64,000 bases of DNA from CAVYPR01 sp963770505 (GTDB lineage: Bacteria > Actinomycetota > Acidimicrobiia > Acidimicrobiales > RAAP-2). Positions 27,597-36,295 of the stretch are shown one piece after another. The translations under genes and the position numbers were made by a program. Every line of letters starts with the position of its first letter. Positions within the stretch are counted from its first letter, which is position 1. Where the stretch lies: assembly GCA_963770505.1 (NCBI GenBank), contig CAVYPR010000003.1, forward strand, positions 62,001 through 126,000, written 5' to 3'. The notes below the pieces were generated by a model that was not told where the DNA came from, ran no database searches, and saw nothing but the letters and a program-made list of their open reading frames with translations.

Positions 27597-28364
27597 ATGG
27601 CCGACGAGCACGCCGACGTCCGCGCCCTGTCCTTCGGGTCCATCGCCGAGGAGTACGACCGCTACCGCCCGGGCCCGCCGCCCGACGCCGTGGCCTGGGT
27701 GCTCGACGGACGGCGGGGACTGGCGGTGGAGGTGGGGGCGGGCACCGGGGCCCTCACCCGGGAGCTGGTGCGCCGGGTGGACCGGGTGGTGGCGGTGGAG
27801 CCCGACCGGCGCATGGGCAGCGTGCTGGCCGCCCGCCTCGCCGGCGTGCCGGTGGCCGTGGGCCGGGCCGAGGAGCTGCCCCTGGTGGGCGGGGCGGCCG
27901 AGGCCGTGGTGGGGTCCTCCATGTGGCACTGGGTCGAGCCCGGGCGCGGTGCCCGCGAGGCCGCCCGGGTGCTGCGCCCCGGCGGGGTGCTGGGCCTCCT
28001 GTGGAGCGGGCCCGACCGCTCGGAGGACTGGCTGGCCGAGCTGATCGCCGGACCCGGGATGGACACCAGGGCGCTGGCCACCCAGGCGAAGGAGCGCTCC
28101 CGGCGCCACCGGGTCGAGCTCCCCGCCGACGCGCCCTTCGCCCCGCCGGAGCGGACCACCGTGCGTTGGCGGGAGACGTTCACGGCCGAGCAGCTGGTGG
28201 GGTTGGCCGGCACCTACAGCGGCTTCATCGTCCTCACAGAGGCCGAGCGGGCGAGGGTGCGGGCCGAGCTGGCCGACTTCGTGGTGAACCACCCCCTCCT
28301 GGCCGGCCGCCAGGAGCTCGAGTTGCCCATGCGCTGCCACTGCTGGCGGGCGGTCCGGATCTGA
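27597..28364 (+). CDS. SAM-dependent class I methyltransferase
   Basis: Protein of 255 residues of the methyltransferase-11 type. Motif I is VEVGAGTGALTREL, the acidic post-beta2 residue is in VAVEPDRRM, the RAEELPL strand-4 region follows, and motif III is RVLRPGGVLGLLW. The opening FGSIAEEYDRYRPGPP is common in actinobacterial small-molecule methyltransferases. Substrate unknown. It lies 11 bases after the permease but seems to have its own -10 box. Confidence 0.85.
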   Translation: MADEHADVRALSFGSIAEEYDRYRPGPPPDAVAWVLDGRRGLAVEVGAGTGALTRELVRRVDRVVAVEPDRRMGSVLAARLAGVPVAVGRAEELPLVGGAAEAVVGSSMWHWVEPGRGAREAARVLRPGGVLGLLWSGPDRSEDWLAELIAGPGMDTRALATQAKERSRRHRVELPADAPFAPPERTTVRWRETFTAEQLVGLAGTYSGFIVLTEAERARVRAELADFVVNHPLLAGRQELELPMRCHCWRAVRI

Positions 28365-28365
28365 G

Positions 28366-28665
28366 TCAGGGGATGCGCAGGTCGTGGACGGCGGCCGCCC
28401 CCCGGAGCTGCTCGCCGGACAGCTCCGACACGCGGGCCGGGGTCACCAGCGCCCAGTGGTCGCCCACCGGGCACCGCTGGTAGCGCCACCACCCGAGACG
28501 GAGCGCCTTGAGGGAGCCGCCGGGAACCCACATCGTCGTGTAGAGGTGGCCGCGTCGGCAGCGGACCACGGTGTCGACGGCGAAGAGGCGGCCCCTCCGG
28601 CTCCCCACGACGAGGGCCTCGACCAGGACGGAGAGGACGACGGCAACCAGGACCCTGCGGCGCAC
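28366..28665 (-). CDS. Small membrane-anchored conserved protein with CRRGH/CPVGDHW motif
   Basis: Protein of 99 residues starting GTG 28665. One N-terminal hydrophobic helix is followed by VRCRRGHLYTTMWVPG, GWWRYQRCPVGDHW and ALVTPA. The two cysteines and two histidines suggest a small zinc-binding knuckle, and the trp-rich segment between them looks conserved by design. I know similar short actinobacterial proteins but no function. It is convergent with the methyltransferase, with a 1-base gap, and has a TACCCT box 6 bases before the start. Confidence 0.62.
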   Translation of the reverse strand: MRRRVLVAVVLSVLVEALVVGSRRGRLFAVDTVVRCRRGHLYTTMWVPGGSLKALRLGWWRYQRCPVGDHWALVTPARVSELSGEQLRGAAAVHDLRIP

Positions 28666-28671
28666 GCGGCC

Positions 28672-28677
28672 AGGGTA
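28672..28677 (-). promoter_or_regulatory. Leaderless-type -10 box (TACCCT)
   Basis: On the minus strand TACCCT lies 6 bases upstream of GTG 28665 with no room for a ribosome-binding site. Confidence 0.4.
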
Positions 28678-28743
28678 GCGGTCCGCCCCGGCGGGCCACG
28701 GGGCCCTCGCCGGCGCCAGCCCGCCGCTCGGCGGGGCCGGCCG

Positions 28744-30621
28744 TCAGGACAATGACAGGCTGTCGACGTTCACGGGCCCGCCGTCGCGGTCCCCCGACGC
28801 CACCACGAGCAGGTTCGTCCCCGAGCCGAGGGCCAGGTCGACGGTGACGTCCCTCCACTCGGTCCAGCTCGTCGACGATCCGACGTCGAGGGTCGCCGCG
28901 CCGGTGGTCGATCCGGTGTCGGGGTTCCTCGCCGACACCGAGAGGCTCACCGGACCGCCGGTGGCATTGGCCACCCGCCACGTCAAGCGGTGGGTCCCCG
29001 GCTTGTCGACGGCCACGGCGATGGCCAGGCTGCTGCCCGGCGTGTCGAGCCCGGTGACGTACCCCATGGCGGTGTGGCCACCGAAGGTGTTGTCGAATCT
29101 CGCCGACCCGCCGAGGGCGCCCACCTCCGCCTGGTAGCGAGCCTTTTCCTGGGGGGTCACGGTGACCAGCGCCGATGCGTGGGGGGCCAGTGTCACGCCC
29201 CAGGTGGAGAAGGCGCCCAGGTCCTGGTGGGCCCACAGGTCGCGGACCTTGGCGGGCTCGGTGAGGCCCATGGCCGCGGCGAAGTCGATGGTCCGCTTGG
29301 ACGGTCCGGGACCGTCTGTGCGGTTGAACAGGCCGACGACCCAGCTGCCGTCGGGAAGCTGGCCGATCCAGCGCTCGGGATCCCGACTGGTCTGGTCGTA
29401 GTCGTAGGCGTGGGGGTTCGAGGAGAGGGGCTTGCCCACCAGCCCGGCGCGCCGCACGGAGAGCACCTCGGGGTTGGTGTAGAGGTCGGCGTTGCCCCCG
29501 ATGGTGTCGTACTGGTCGCCGACGGCGATCGGCGCACCGGCCACGGTGAACAGGTTGACGGCGGTCCGGCGCTCTGTGTCGGTGGTGAAGGTGCTCAGCA
29601 GCAGCGGGTCGCCGTCGAGGACGAGCTGGCCGTGCCCGGAGACGTCGGAGAACCCGGTGAAGCCCAGGAACGGGTTGTTCCACTGCGACCAGATGGGCTG
29701 CCAGGTCTGCCGGCCCCCGCTCAGGTGGTACCACTGGCCGAATGTGGCGTCGTTGTCGATGCGGACCAGGTCGCCGTAGAGTCGCTCGGCCGCCGCGTGG
29801 TCGAAGAGGTTCGGCATCACCAGGCTGAGCTGCATGTCGGTCCCCGCGCCCTCACGCATCCACTGCAGGGCCCGCACGTAGCTCTCCCGACCGTGGCCGG
29901 TGCCGATGGTGCCCTCGTTCTGGTCGTAGCCGATCTCGTACCACCCGAGGAAGTCGATCCTCAAGAAGACGGCCCCGAGGTCTCGGAAGTACTCGACGTA
30001 GCCCCTCACGTACTCCTCGGCCCCGTCCCGGCTGGCGTCGACCCACTGGAGCTGGCCGCCGCCGTCGAAGAAGTCGCCCGTGTTGACGATGTCAGCCACG
30101 GCCACGTCGGGCCGCCCGACGACCTTGACCGAGCGGTCTGTCACCGCCGACTTCGTGGCCCACAGCGGGTTGTAGTAGACGCCGAGCTGCATGCCGCGCT
30201 TGTCGAGGTAGTCGGCCCACCACGCCCAGTCGTGCTCCCAGTCGTCGCTCAGGCTCTTGATGTAGCCGTGGGAGGTGACGTCCTGGTCGCCGTCGATCCA
30301 GCCGTCCGTGCACACCATCTTGTAGCCGTGGGGCGCCAGCTCCTCGGCGACCCAGTCGATGTTGGCCTGCCACACCGACTCGGGGATCTGGGCGTTCTTG
30401 GCGTTGCTGTAGCCGTAGGTGCTCCAGTAGAGGGGGCCGGGCCCGCCCTTGCGCCAGGCCGTCGCCGAGACCTCCGACGCCAGCTCCGCGGCCGCCCCCG
30501 CCCGCCCGGCCGGCCCCGGGCCGCCGGGGAGGGCGCCGGCCGGCGACGTCACCCATGCGCCGCCGAGCCCGCCGGCGACGAGTGCCCCTCCCCCTTTGAG
30601 CACGTCGCGACGACTGGGCAT
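28744..30621 (-). CDS. Tat-exported glycoside hydrolase (alpha-galactosidase-like, with C-terminal CBM-like domain)
   Basis: Secreted protein of 625 residues. A twin-arginine signal (PSRRDVLKGGGALVAGG) leads to a TIM-barrel-like catalytic region: KMVCTDGWIDGDQD, GMQLGVYYNP, VFLRIDFLGWYEIGYD (probable nucleophile Asp) and QLSLVMPN. These resemble the clan-D GH27/GH36 alpha-galactosidase layout, but family assignment is tentative. A beta-sandwich region follows, and the last ~130 residues (GGHTAMGYVTGLDTPGSS through the C-terminal SLSLS) resemble a CBM35/CBM6-type module. ATG 30621 was chosen over an upstream TTG because it directly follows RR signal logic and a TAGCCT box 8 bases upstream. Confidence 0.72.
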   Translation of the reverse strand: MPSRRDVLKGGGALVAGGLGGAWVTSPAGALPGGPGPAGRAGAAAELASEVSATAWRKGGPGPLYWSTYGYSNAKNAQIPESVWQANIDWVAEELAPHGYKMVCTDGWIDGDQDVTSHGYIKSLSDDWEHDWAWWADYLDKRGMQLGVYYNPLWATKSAVTDRSVKVVGRPDVAVADIVNTGDFFDGGGQLQWVDASRDGAEEYVRGYVEYFRDLGAVFLRIDFLGWYEIGYDQNEGTIGTGHGRESYVRALQWMREGAGTDMQLSLVMPNLFDHAAAERLYGDLVRIDNDATFGQWYHLSGGRQTWQPIWSQWNNPFLGFTGFSDVSGHGQLVLDGDPLLLSTFTTDTERRTAVNLFTVAGAPIAVGDQYDTIGGNADLYTNPEVLSVRRAGLVGKPLSSNPHAYDYDQTSRDPERWIGQLPDGSWVVGLFNRTDGPGPSKRTIDFAAAMGLTEPAKVRDLWAHQDLGAFSTWGVTLAPHASALVTVTPQEKARYQAEVGALGGSARFDNTFGGHTAMGYVTGLDTPGSSLAIAVAVDKPGTHRLTWRVANATGGPVSLSVSARNPDTGSTTGAATLDVGSSTSWTEWRDVTVDLALGSGTNLLVVASGDRDGGPVNVDSLSLS

Positions 30622-30629
30622 GAGCGGCA

Positions 30630-30635
30630 AGGCTA
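30630..30635 (-). promoter_or_regulatory. Leaderless-type -10 box (TAGCCT)
   Basis: Minus-strand TAGCCT ends 8 bases before ATG 30621. It also separates the hydrolase from the ABC exporter genes upstream on the same strand. Confidence 0.4.
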
Positions 30636-30652
30636 CAAGCGAGGGTGCCCGC

Positions 30653-31948
30653 CTAGCTGGCGGCGCGCCGGAGGACCTGGCGCAGCTGGACCCGCCGGCC
30701 GGTGTGCAGGATGGCCCGCCGGTAGATCGCCGCGGCCAGTCTGGCCATGCCCACGGTGGCCACGACGCTGATGGCGGCGGAGGTGACGAACCCCTCCCAG
30801 GACACCTTGGAGAGGGCGACGAGCACCGGCATGGCGAAAGGTGCCGTCGGCGGGAGGTAGGCGAGGACCACGAAGAAGGAGGAGGCGTTGCCCGAGCCGG
30901 CGACAGTCAGCGCGATGACGTAGCCGAAGATGATCGGGAGGCTGAGCGGAAGCGCCAGGGTCTGGACCTGTTCTTGGCGTTCGGCCAGGGAGCCGGCGGC
31001 GGCGAAGACCCAGCAGTAGAAGGCGTAGCCGAGGATCAGCCAGACCAGGGTGCTGACCAGCACCAGCGGCGCCGTGCCCGACAGCAGGTCCGAGCCGACG
31101 GCCTTGGCCAGGATGAGGGCGAAGGCCACGACGAGCGCGGCCTGGGAGAAGGCCACGAAGCCGATGCCGAGGACTTTTCCGGTGAGCAGCCGGATCGGGC
31201 GCACCGCGGCCATGAGGACCTCGATGACCCGGCTCGACTTCTCCTCCATGACGCCGACCAGGATCCACCCGTTGTACTGATTGAGCATGACGAAGATGAG
31301 GATCAACCCGACCACCGAGGTGCCCTGGGCCGCGCCGTGGGTGCGTCCCGGCTGGAGGCTGCGGACGGGGACGGCGTGTGCCTGGGCCAGCACCGAGGCC
31401 TGGGCGGGGGAGAGGTGCGCCGCCTGGAGCGCTTCGGCCACGGCGAGTTCCTTTGACACGGCGCGGACGAACTGCGCTGTGGTCGAGCTGTCGGTCGCCG
31501 CCACCGGGGCGTTCACCACCAGCTGGTGCCCGTCGACGACGACCAGGGAGACGTCGCCCTGGCGCAGCCTCTCCTTCGCCGTCGCCAGGTCGGCCTCGTC
31601 GACGAGGTGGGCGCTGGTGCCGACGTCCCGGGCGGAGGCGTCGATGGACTGTCGCAGGGAACTGTCGAGCGGGCCCACCACGCCGACCTGCTGGGGATGG
31701 TGGTGACCACTCTCGATCTTGGGGATGACGATCGCCCCCGCCACCACCGCCAGGATCACCAGGGTGCCGATCCGGAAGACCTTGGCCCGGTAGCGCTGGC
31801 GCACCTCGCGCGCCGCCACGAGCCCGACGTCGCCACTGCCGGGCCATGACAACGCACGCCCTTCGGAGCGATCCCGCCGGCGCCGGCGCATCCACAGACG
31901 GAGGGCGCCGACGGCGATGAGGACGACGAACAGGAGCCAGCCGATCAT
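30653..31948 (-). CDS. ABC-2 type exporter permease (NatB-like)
   Basis: Membrane protein of 431 residues. The layout is an N-terminal helix, a second helix after AAREVRQRYRAKVFRIG, a large extracytoplasmic domain (~70-220), then five to six helices including the family segment NGWILVGVMEEKSSRVIEVLMAAVRP. This matches NatB/YhaP-type ABC-2 permeases. ATG 31948 overlaps the stop of the ATPase gene (ATGA), so the two form one exporter. Substrates of the family include sodium, antibiotics and lipids; none can be assigned. Confidence 0.83.
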   Translation of the reverse strand: MIGWLLFVVLIAVGALRLWMRRRRRDRSEGRALSWPGSGDVGLVAAREVRQRYRAKVFRIGTLVILAVVAGAIVIPKIESGHHHPQQVGVVGPLDSSLRQSIDASARDVGTSAHLVDEADLATAKERLRQGDVSLVVVDGHQLVVNAPVAATDSSTTAQFVRAVSKELAVAEALQAAHLSPAQASVLAQAHAVPVRSLQPGRTHGAAQGTSVVGLILIFVMLNQYNGWILVGVMEEKSSRVIEVLMAAVRPIRLLTGKVLGIGFVAFSQAALVVAFALILAKAVGSDLLSGTAPLVLVSTLVWLILGYAFYCWVFAAAGSLAERQEQVQTLALPLSLPIIFGYVIALTVAGSGNASSFFVVLAYLPPTAPFAMPVLVALSKVSWEGFVTSAAISVVATVGMARLAAAIYRRAILHTGRRVQLRQVLRRAAS

Positions 31949-32841
31949 GAGAGGGCCTCCCGGAAGACCTCGGAGAGCCGGCGGCGCGCGAAGGCGAACT
32001 CGGTGACCCGGCCGGCGGCCATGGCCGCCCGGAGCACCGAGTCGCTGTCGGTCCCCGGCTCCAGCACCAGCCGGGCCTCTCCGCCGACGACCTCGGACGT
32101 GGTGACCCCGGGCAGCTCGCGTGCCCACATGGCGTCCCGGTCTTCCTCGACGCGCACGACCAGTCGGCGCGTCCCGCTACTGGCCAGGTCGTCGACCCGT
32201 CCGGCGGCCACCAGGCGGCCGTGGTCGATGATGATGACGGACTCGCAGAGGTCCTCGACCTGATCGAGCTGGTGACTGGAGAAGAGGACGCAGCAGCCGG
32301 CCGCGGCCTGCTCGGCCAGCACGCCGGCGATGGCGTCGATCCCCGGTGGGTCCAGCCCGGCCAGCGGCTCGTCGAGGAGGAGGAGCTCGGCCCCGTGGAC
32401 CAGGGCCGCGGCCAGCTGGATGCGCTGCTGGTTGCCGTGGGACAGCGTCTCGACCTTGACGGCGACCTTGTCCGCCACCCCCAGGCGGTCCAGCCAGGTG
32501 CGTGCGGACTCGCGGGCGTCGACGCGGCTCAGACCGTGCAGCTGGCCCAGATACTCGAGCTGCTCCCCGACGAGCATCCCGGGGTACAGGCCGCGCTCTT
32601 CGGGCATGTAGCCGAACCGGCGGCGGTCCGCCTGCCCGACCGCATGGCCGCGCCACCGGACCTCGCCGGCGTCGAGGTCGGTGAGGCCGAAGACGGTCCG
32701 CATGGCGGTGGTCTTGCCGGCCCCGTTCGGCCCGAGGAAGCCGACGACCTGCCCGGAGGGCACCGAGAAGGTGAGACCGTCGAGGGCGGTCACCGGTCCG
32801 AAGTGGCACCGCAGCCCTTGGAACTCCAAGAGGGCGCCCAT
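31945..32841 (-). CDS. ABC exporter ATP-binding protein (NatA-like)
   Basis: ATPase of 298 residues. Walker A is GPNGAGKTT, the Q-loop region is MPEERGLYPGM, the signature is LSHGNQQR, Walker B is LLLLDEPLAGLD and the switch His is in SSHQLDQVEDLC. The LSHGNQQ variant and the ~80-residue C-terminal extension ending VFREALS are typical of the NatA/YhaQ group. It is the first gene of a two-gene exporter operon. A TAGGCT box lies 6 bases before ATG 32841, again suggesting a leaderless mRNA. Confidence 0.87.
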   Translation of the reverse strand: MGALLEFQGLRCHFGPVTALDGLTFSVPSGQVVGFLGPNGAGKTTAMRTVFGLTDLDAGEVRWRGHAVGQADRRRFGYMPEERGLYPGMLVGEQLEYLGQLHGLSRVDARESARTWLDRLGVADKVAVKVETLSHGNQQRIQLAAALVHGAELLLLDEPLAGLDPPGIDAIAGVLAEQAAAGCCVLFSSHQLDQVEDLCESVIIIDHGRLVAAGRVDDLASSGTRRLVVRVEEDRDAMWARELPGVTTSEVVGGEARLVLEPGTDSDSVLRAAMAAGRVTEFAFARRRLSEVFREALS

Positions 32842-32847
32842 CCGCTC

Positions 32848-32853
32848 AGCCTA
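32848..32853 (-). promoter_or_regulatory. Leaderless-type -10 box (TAGGCT)
   Basis: Minus-strand TAGGCT lies 6 bases before the ATPase start; no Shine-Dalgarno sequence intervenes. Confidence 0.4.
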
Positions 32854-32927
32854 ACGGTGCAGGCGCCCGGCCCCGTGGGGGCGGGAACCTCGCGCCGCCG
32901 GCGTGCCCCGGTTCCCCGAGGCGTGGC

Positions 32928-33731
32928 TCACGCCTCCTCGATGGCCCGGGTCTCGTCGGCCAGGAAGCTCTCCGGATCGTTCGCCCGCCGCACCAGCATG
33001 TCGTGGAGCTCGGGATGGGTGAGGACGAGGAAGGTGTTCTCGCGGATGGCGTCGACCACCATGGCACCGACCGACGTGGCGTCGATGAGGTTCATCCCCT
33101 TCATCGGCGGCCGCATCCTGATCGGCGCGCCCGAGAAGGTGACGTGCTGGTGGATGTTGGTGGCCACCGGTCCCGGGCACAGGCAGGTCACCCCGATGTT
33201 GCGGGGGTGGAGGTAGAGGGCGAGCGCCTCGGAGAGCGCCACCACCGCGGCCTTGCTGACCGAGTAGGGCGTGCGCTCGTAGGCGTAGGCGAAGAGGCCG
33301 GCGGCCGAGGCGGTGTTGACGATGTGCCCGCTGCCCTGCTCGAGGAGGAGGGGAATGAAGATGGCGTTGCTGCGGACCACCGAGAGCAGGTTCGTGCTCA
33401 TGCACCGCTCCCACTCCTCGATCGGGATCTGCTCGGGCAGCCCGGCCGAGACGATGCCGACGTTGTTCATCACGATGTCCACGTGGCCGAGCCGCCGCAG
33501 CATCACGTCCCGGGCCGACTCGAAGGCCTCCTGGTCGTTCACGTCGAGCTCCATGCCGATGCAGTCGGTGCCCCGCCAACTGGCCTCGTCGGCGACGCTC
33601 ATCGCCCGGTCACGGTCGATGTCGGCCACCACCACGTGCACGCCCTCGGCGGCCAGGCCGAGTGCGGAGGCCCGGCCGATCCCGCTCCCGCCGCCGGTGA
33701 TGAAGGCGACCTTGCCCGCCAGATGCTCCAT
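32928..33731 (-). CDS. Short-chain dehydrogenase/reductase
   Basis: SDR of 267 residues: TGGGSGIG cofactor loop, VVADIDRDR (Asp after beta2, favouring NAD), NNVGI, catalytic Ser in NTASAAGL and YSVSKAAV. The C-terminal part lacks the usual GG-x-x-x-DGG end and instead has an extra helical tail ending in a run of Arg/Glu, as in SDRs acting on bulky or lipid substrates. ATG 33731 was selected; GTG 33737 in frame is possible. Substrate unknown. Confidence 0.83.
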   Translation of the reverse strand: MEHLAGKVAFITGGGSGIGRASALGLAAEGVHVVVADIDRDRAMSVADEASWRGTDCIGMELDVNDQEAFESARDVMLRRLGHVDIVMNNVGIVSAGLPEQIPIEEWERCMSTNLLSVVRSNAIFIPLLLEQGSGHIVNTASAAGLFAYAYERTPYSVSKAAVVALSEALALYLHPRNIGVTCLCPGPVATNIHQHVTFSGAPIRMRPPMKGMNLIDATSVGAMVVDAIRENTFLVLTHPELHDMLVRRANDPESFLADETRAIEEA

Positions 33732-33859
33732 CAACACCCTCCCATCGGGTCTCGGCGCCGCACGGACGCATCTTTTCAGGTCTGCAGGCTCCCGTGGGCC
33801 AGGCGCGCCGGTCGGCCCCGCCCGGAGGCACCCCCCGCCGGCGGATGCCCCACAGCGGG

Positions 33860-34354
33860 TCAGCTCCCCGCCAGCACCTGCTTCATGTGGGCGACGGCCT
33901 TGTCTTGGGCGTCGTGGGTCTGGCGCTCGATGAAGCGCTCCACGATGGGTCCCGCGCCGAAGATCTTGACCCTGGCCTCCAGCTCGAAGCGCTGGCGGCA
34001 CCCGCTCCCGTGGTCTTCGACGTGGACGGATCCGCTGATCTTCGTCTTGTCGGCCATCGTGCTGGGGGTGACGGTGAAGGTCGAGGTGCCGGTGGCGGGG
34101 TCGAAGGTGCTCTCCTCGACGGTGACGATCTCCTCGCCGAAGAGCTTCTTCACCGGTCCGGGGGCGTCGGGTCGCTGGCCGTAGCGGAGGGTGCGACGCA
34201 GGCCGGTCTCGAGGTCGCCCTCCTGCTCGATGACCTCGGCGCTGGTCGAACCGAGGGCCTCGAGGTGGAGCCTGGTCGTGTAGTCGGGGTCGAAGTACAG
34301 GGCCCAGAAGTCGCCGGCGGGGCAGTCGAACTCGTAGTCGAGCTTGAGCTTCAT
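33860..34354 (-). CDS. DUF2505/SRPBCC-like protein
   Basis: Protein of 164 residues with the helix-grip pattern of SRPBCC proteins: LDYEFDCPAGDFWALYFDPDY at the N-terminus, a run of beta strands (TLRYGQRP, STFTVTP, SGSVHVEDHG), and a long amphipathic C-terminal helix (VERFIERQTHDAQDKAVAHM). It matches DUF2505, common in actinobacteria and of unknown function. It stands between an SDR and a SnoaL-like gene on the same strand. Confidence 0.68.
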   Translation of the reverse strand: MKLKLDYEFDCPAGDFWALYFDPDYTTRLHLEALGSTSAEVIEQEGDLETGLRRTLRYGQRPDAPGPVKKLFGEEIVTVEESTFDPATGTSTFTVTPSTMADKTKISGSVHVEDHGSGCRQRFELEARVKIFGAGPIVERFIERQTHDAQDKAVAHMKQVLAGS

Positions 34355-34395
34355 GGGACCCAGCTTCGCACGGGGCCGTCCCCCTCGCCCGCCTC

Positions 34396-34872
34396 TTAGT
34401 CTCCGAGATCGATGCTCAGGTGGTGCGACAGGTCGCCGGCGAGGTCGACGAGCATGTGACGGCCGCAGAACCGCCAGCGCCCTTCGGCCCGCTCGAAGCG
34501 GTCGCGGTAGCGGCCGGCGATCACCGGTTGGAGGGAGAGCTGCCCCGGGACGGCCTGGAGCACGGTGAAGTACGACCGGGCCGTGGCCGTGCGTCCTGTC
34601 GGCGCCACCTCGACGATCACGTTGGTGGTGACGTGCTTGGTCAACGGGGTCCCGTTGCCGTGACGTCGCGTCCCGCGCTCGTAGAGGGACTGGACGGCCT
34701 GGCGTCCCCGCACGACGGTGTCGTACCCCTCGAAGGTGAGCTCGGCCTCGGCCAGCAGGTCGGCCAGCCCGGCAAAGTCACCGGCGTCGATCCGCTCGGC
34801 GTAGGCGAAGAGCAGGACAGCGATCTCGTCGCGGTCGTCGGCCGCCGGCCGGACCGTCGGTTCCTCAGCCAC
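34396..34872 (-). CDS. SnoaL-like / NTF2-fold protein
   Basis: Protein of 158 residues with the NTF2-like cone fold: an N-terminal helix pair (DEIAVLLFAYAERIDAGDFAGLADLLAEAEL), a GRQAVQSLYERG segment, and curved sheet strands ending RWRFCGRHM. The family covers small isomerases, cyclases and aromatic-dioxygenase beta subunits, as well as non-enzymes. GTG 34872 overlaps the stop of the FAD oxidase by 8 bases, so it is the last gene of the amine-catabolic operon and may act on a product of it. Confidence 0.72.
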   Translation of the reverse strand: MAEEPTVRPAADDRDEIAVLLFAYAERIDAGDFAGLADLLAEAELTFEGYDTVVRGRQAVQSLYERGTRRHGNGTPLTKHVTTNVIVEVAPTGRTATARSYFTVLQAVPGQLSLQPVIAGRYRDRFERAEGRWRFCGRHMLVDLAGDLSHHLSIDLGD

Positions 34873-36295
34873 CGGTCAGCCGCCCCGTCAGGTGGGCCAG
34901 CCGGCTGGGCCTGCCCCGGCGCCGCTCGGCGCGGTCGGCCGCCCTCGTCGCCAGCAGGGCGGCGTTCACTCCCAGCCAGCGCAGGGGCTCGGGCTCCCAC
35001 CGGGGCGAGCGGTGGTCGACCCACGGCAGTCGCACGAGGTCACTGTCGGCCCCCGTCACCAGGTCGGCCAGGGTGCGGCCGGCCAGGTTGGCGGTGGAGA
35101 CGCCGTCGCCCACGTACCCGCCGGCCCAGGCGAGGCCGGTCCTGGCGTCGAGGCCGACCGAGGGGCGCCAGTCCCGTGGCAGGCCGAGGGCCCCGCCCCA
35201 GGTGTGGGTGATCTCCACTCCGGCCAGGGTCGGGAAGAGCTCGGTCAGCGTCCGGGCCAGGGCGCGGTGGACCCGGGGCACCCGGTCGAAGGCCGGGCGC
35301 ACGGCCGAGCCGTAGTGGTAGGGGGCGCCGCGGCCGCCGAAGGCGATCCGTCCGTCCGCCGTGCGCTGCCCGTAGACGATGAGGTGGCGGTGGTCGGAGA
35401 AGGTCTGGCGCCGGCCGAGGCCGGCCCCCGCCCAGAACCCCTCGTCGAGCGGGGCGGTGGCCACCATCAACGAGTAGACGGGGGCGAGCGTCCGGCGCTG
35501 GCCGGGGAGCGACGGCGTCCACCCCTCGGTGGCCCGCACCACCACGTCGGCCGTGACCGTCCCGGCGCGGGCGCGCACCCGGGGTCGCCGGCCCGGGCCG
35601 CCGCCTTCGACGCAGAGGGCGGGGGACCGTTCGAACACGGCCACGCCGCGGCGCTCGACGGCCCTGGCCAGGCCCCGGGCCAGCCGGGCCGGCTGGAGCG
35701 CCGCGCAGTGGGGCGTGAAGGTGGCCCCCACCACGCCCTCGGCCCCGAGGAGCTCATTGGCCTCGGCCCCCTCGAGCCAGCGCAGGTCCTGCTCGCCGAT
35801 CCCGGCGCGGCGGGCGGCCGCCACCGCCTGGCGGGCCCGGAGCGCCTGGGCCGCGCCCCGGGCGGCCACCACCGTGCCGCCCTTGGCGTACTGGCAGTCG
35901 ATCGCTTCTTTGGCCGCCACCCGGCCGACCTCGTCGACCGCGCCCTGCATGGCCAGGCGCATGGCGTGGGCGGCGGGTGCACCGTGCTCGGCCACCAGGC
36001 GGTCGTGGGGGGTGGCGAACAGCGCCGAGCACCAACCCCCGTTGCGGCCGGACGCGCCGAACCCGGCCACCTCCGCCTCGAGCACCGCCACGCGCAGCGA
36101 GGGATCGGCCTGGGCGAGCGAGTGGGCCGTCCACAGCCCGGTGAAGCCCGCACCCACCACCGCCACGTCGACGTCGAGGTCGCCGGGGAGCGCCGGCCGC
36201 GGCACCACCTCCTCGCCGGGGTCGTCCCACCACAGGGAGAGGTGGCCGTAGCCGGCGGGGCCTCGGGCCCGGTGGCCGGTCAGATCCTGCGCCAC
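34865..36295 (-). CDS. FAD-dependent amine oxidase (DAO / gamma-glutamylputrescine-oxidase-like)
   Basis: Protein of 476 residues of the DAO family. The FAD dinucleotide motif is VAVVGAGFTGLWTAHSL with the Glu at the end of beta2 (VAVLEAEVAGFGASGRNGG), the latter being the marker of PuuB- and glycine-oxidase-like proteins. The C-terminal WAGGYVGDGVSTANLAGRTLADL binds FAD as well. It begins at GTG 36295, overlapping the end of the corrected aminotransferase by 16 bases. With aminotransferase, aldehyde dehydrogenase and alanine dehydrogenase next door, oxidation of an amine or N-acyl diamine such as gamma-glutamylputrescine is the favoured role. Confidence 0.82.
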   Translation of the reverse strand: MAQDLTGHRARGPAGYGHLSLWWDDPGEEVVPRPALPGDLDVDVAVVGAGFTGLWTAHSLAQADPSLRVAVLEAEVAGFGASGRNGGWCSALFATPHDRLVAEHGAPAAHAMRLAMQGAVDEVGRVAAKEAIDCQYAKGGTVVAARGAAQALRARQAVAAARRAGIGEQDLRWLEGAEANELLGAEGVVGATFTPHCAALQPARLARGLARAVERRGVAVFERSPALCVEGGGPGRRPRVRARAGTVTADVVVRATEGWTPSLPGQRRTLAPVYSLMVATAPLDEGFWAGAGLGRRQTFSDHRHLIVYGQRTADGRIAFGGRGAPYHYGSAVRPAFDRVPRVHRALARTLTELFPTLAGVEITHTWGGALGLPRDWRPSVGLDARTGLAWAGGYVGDGVSTANLAGRTLADLVTGADSDLVRLPWVDHRSPRWEPEPLRWLGVNAALLATRAADRAERRRGRPSRLAHLTGRLTGG

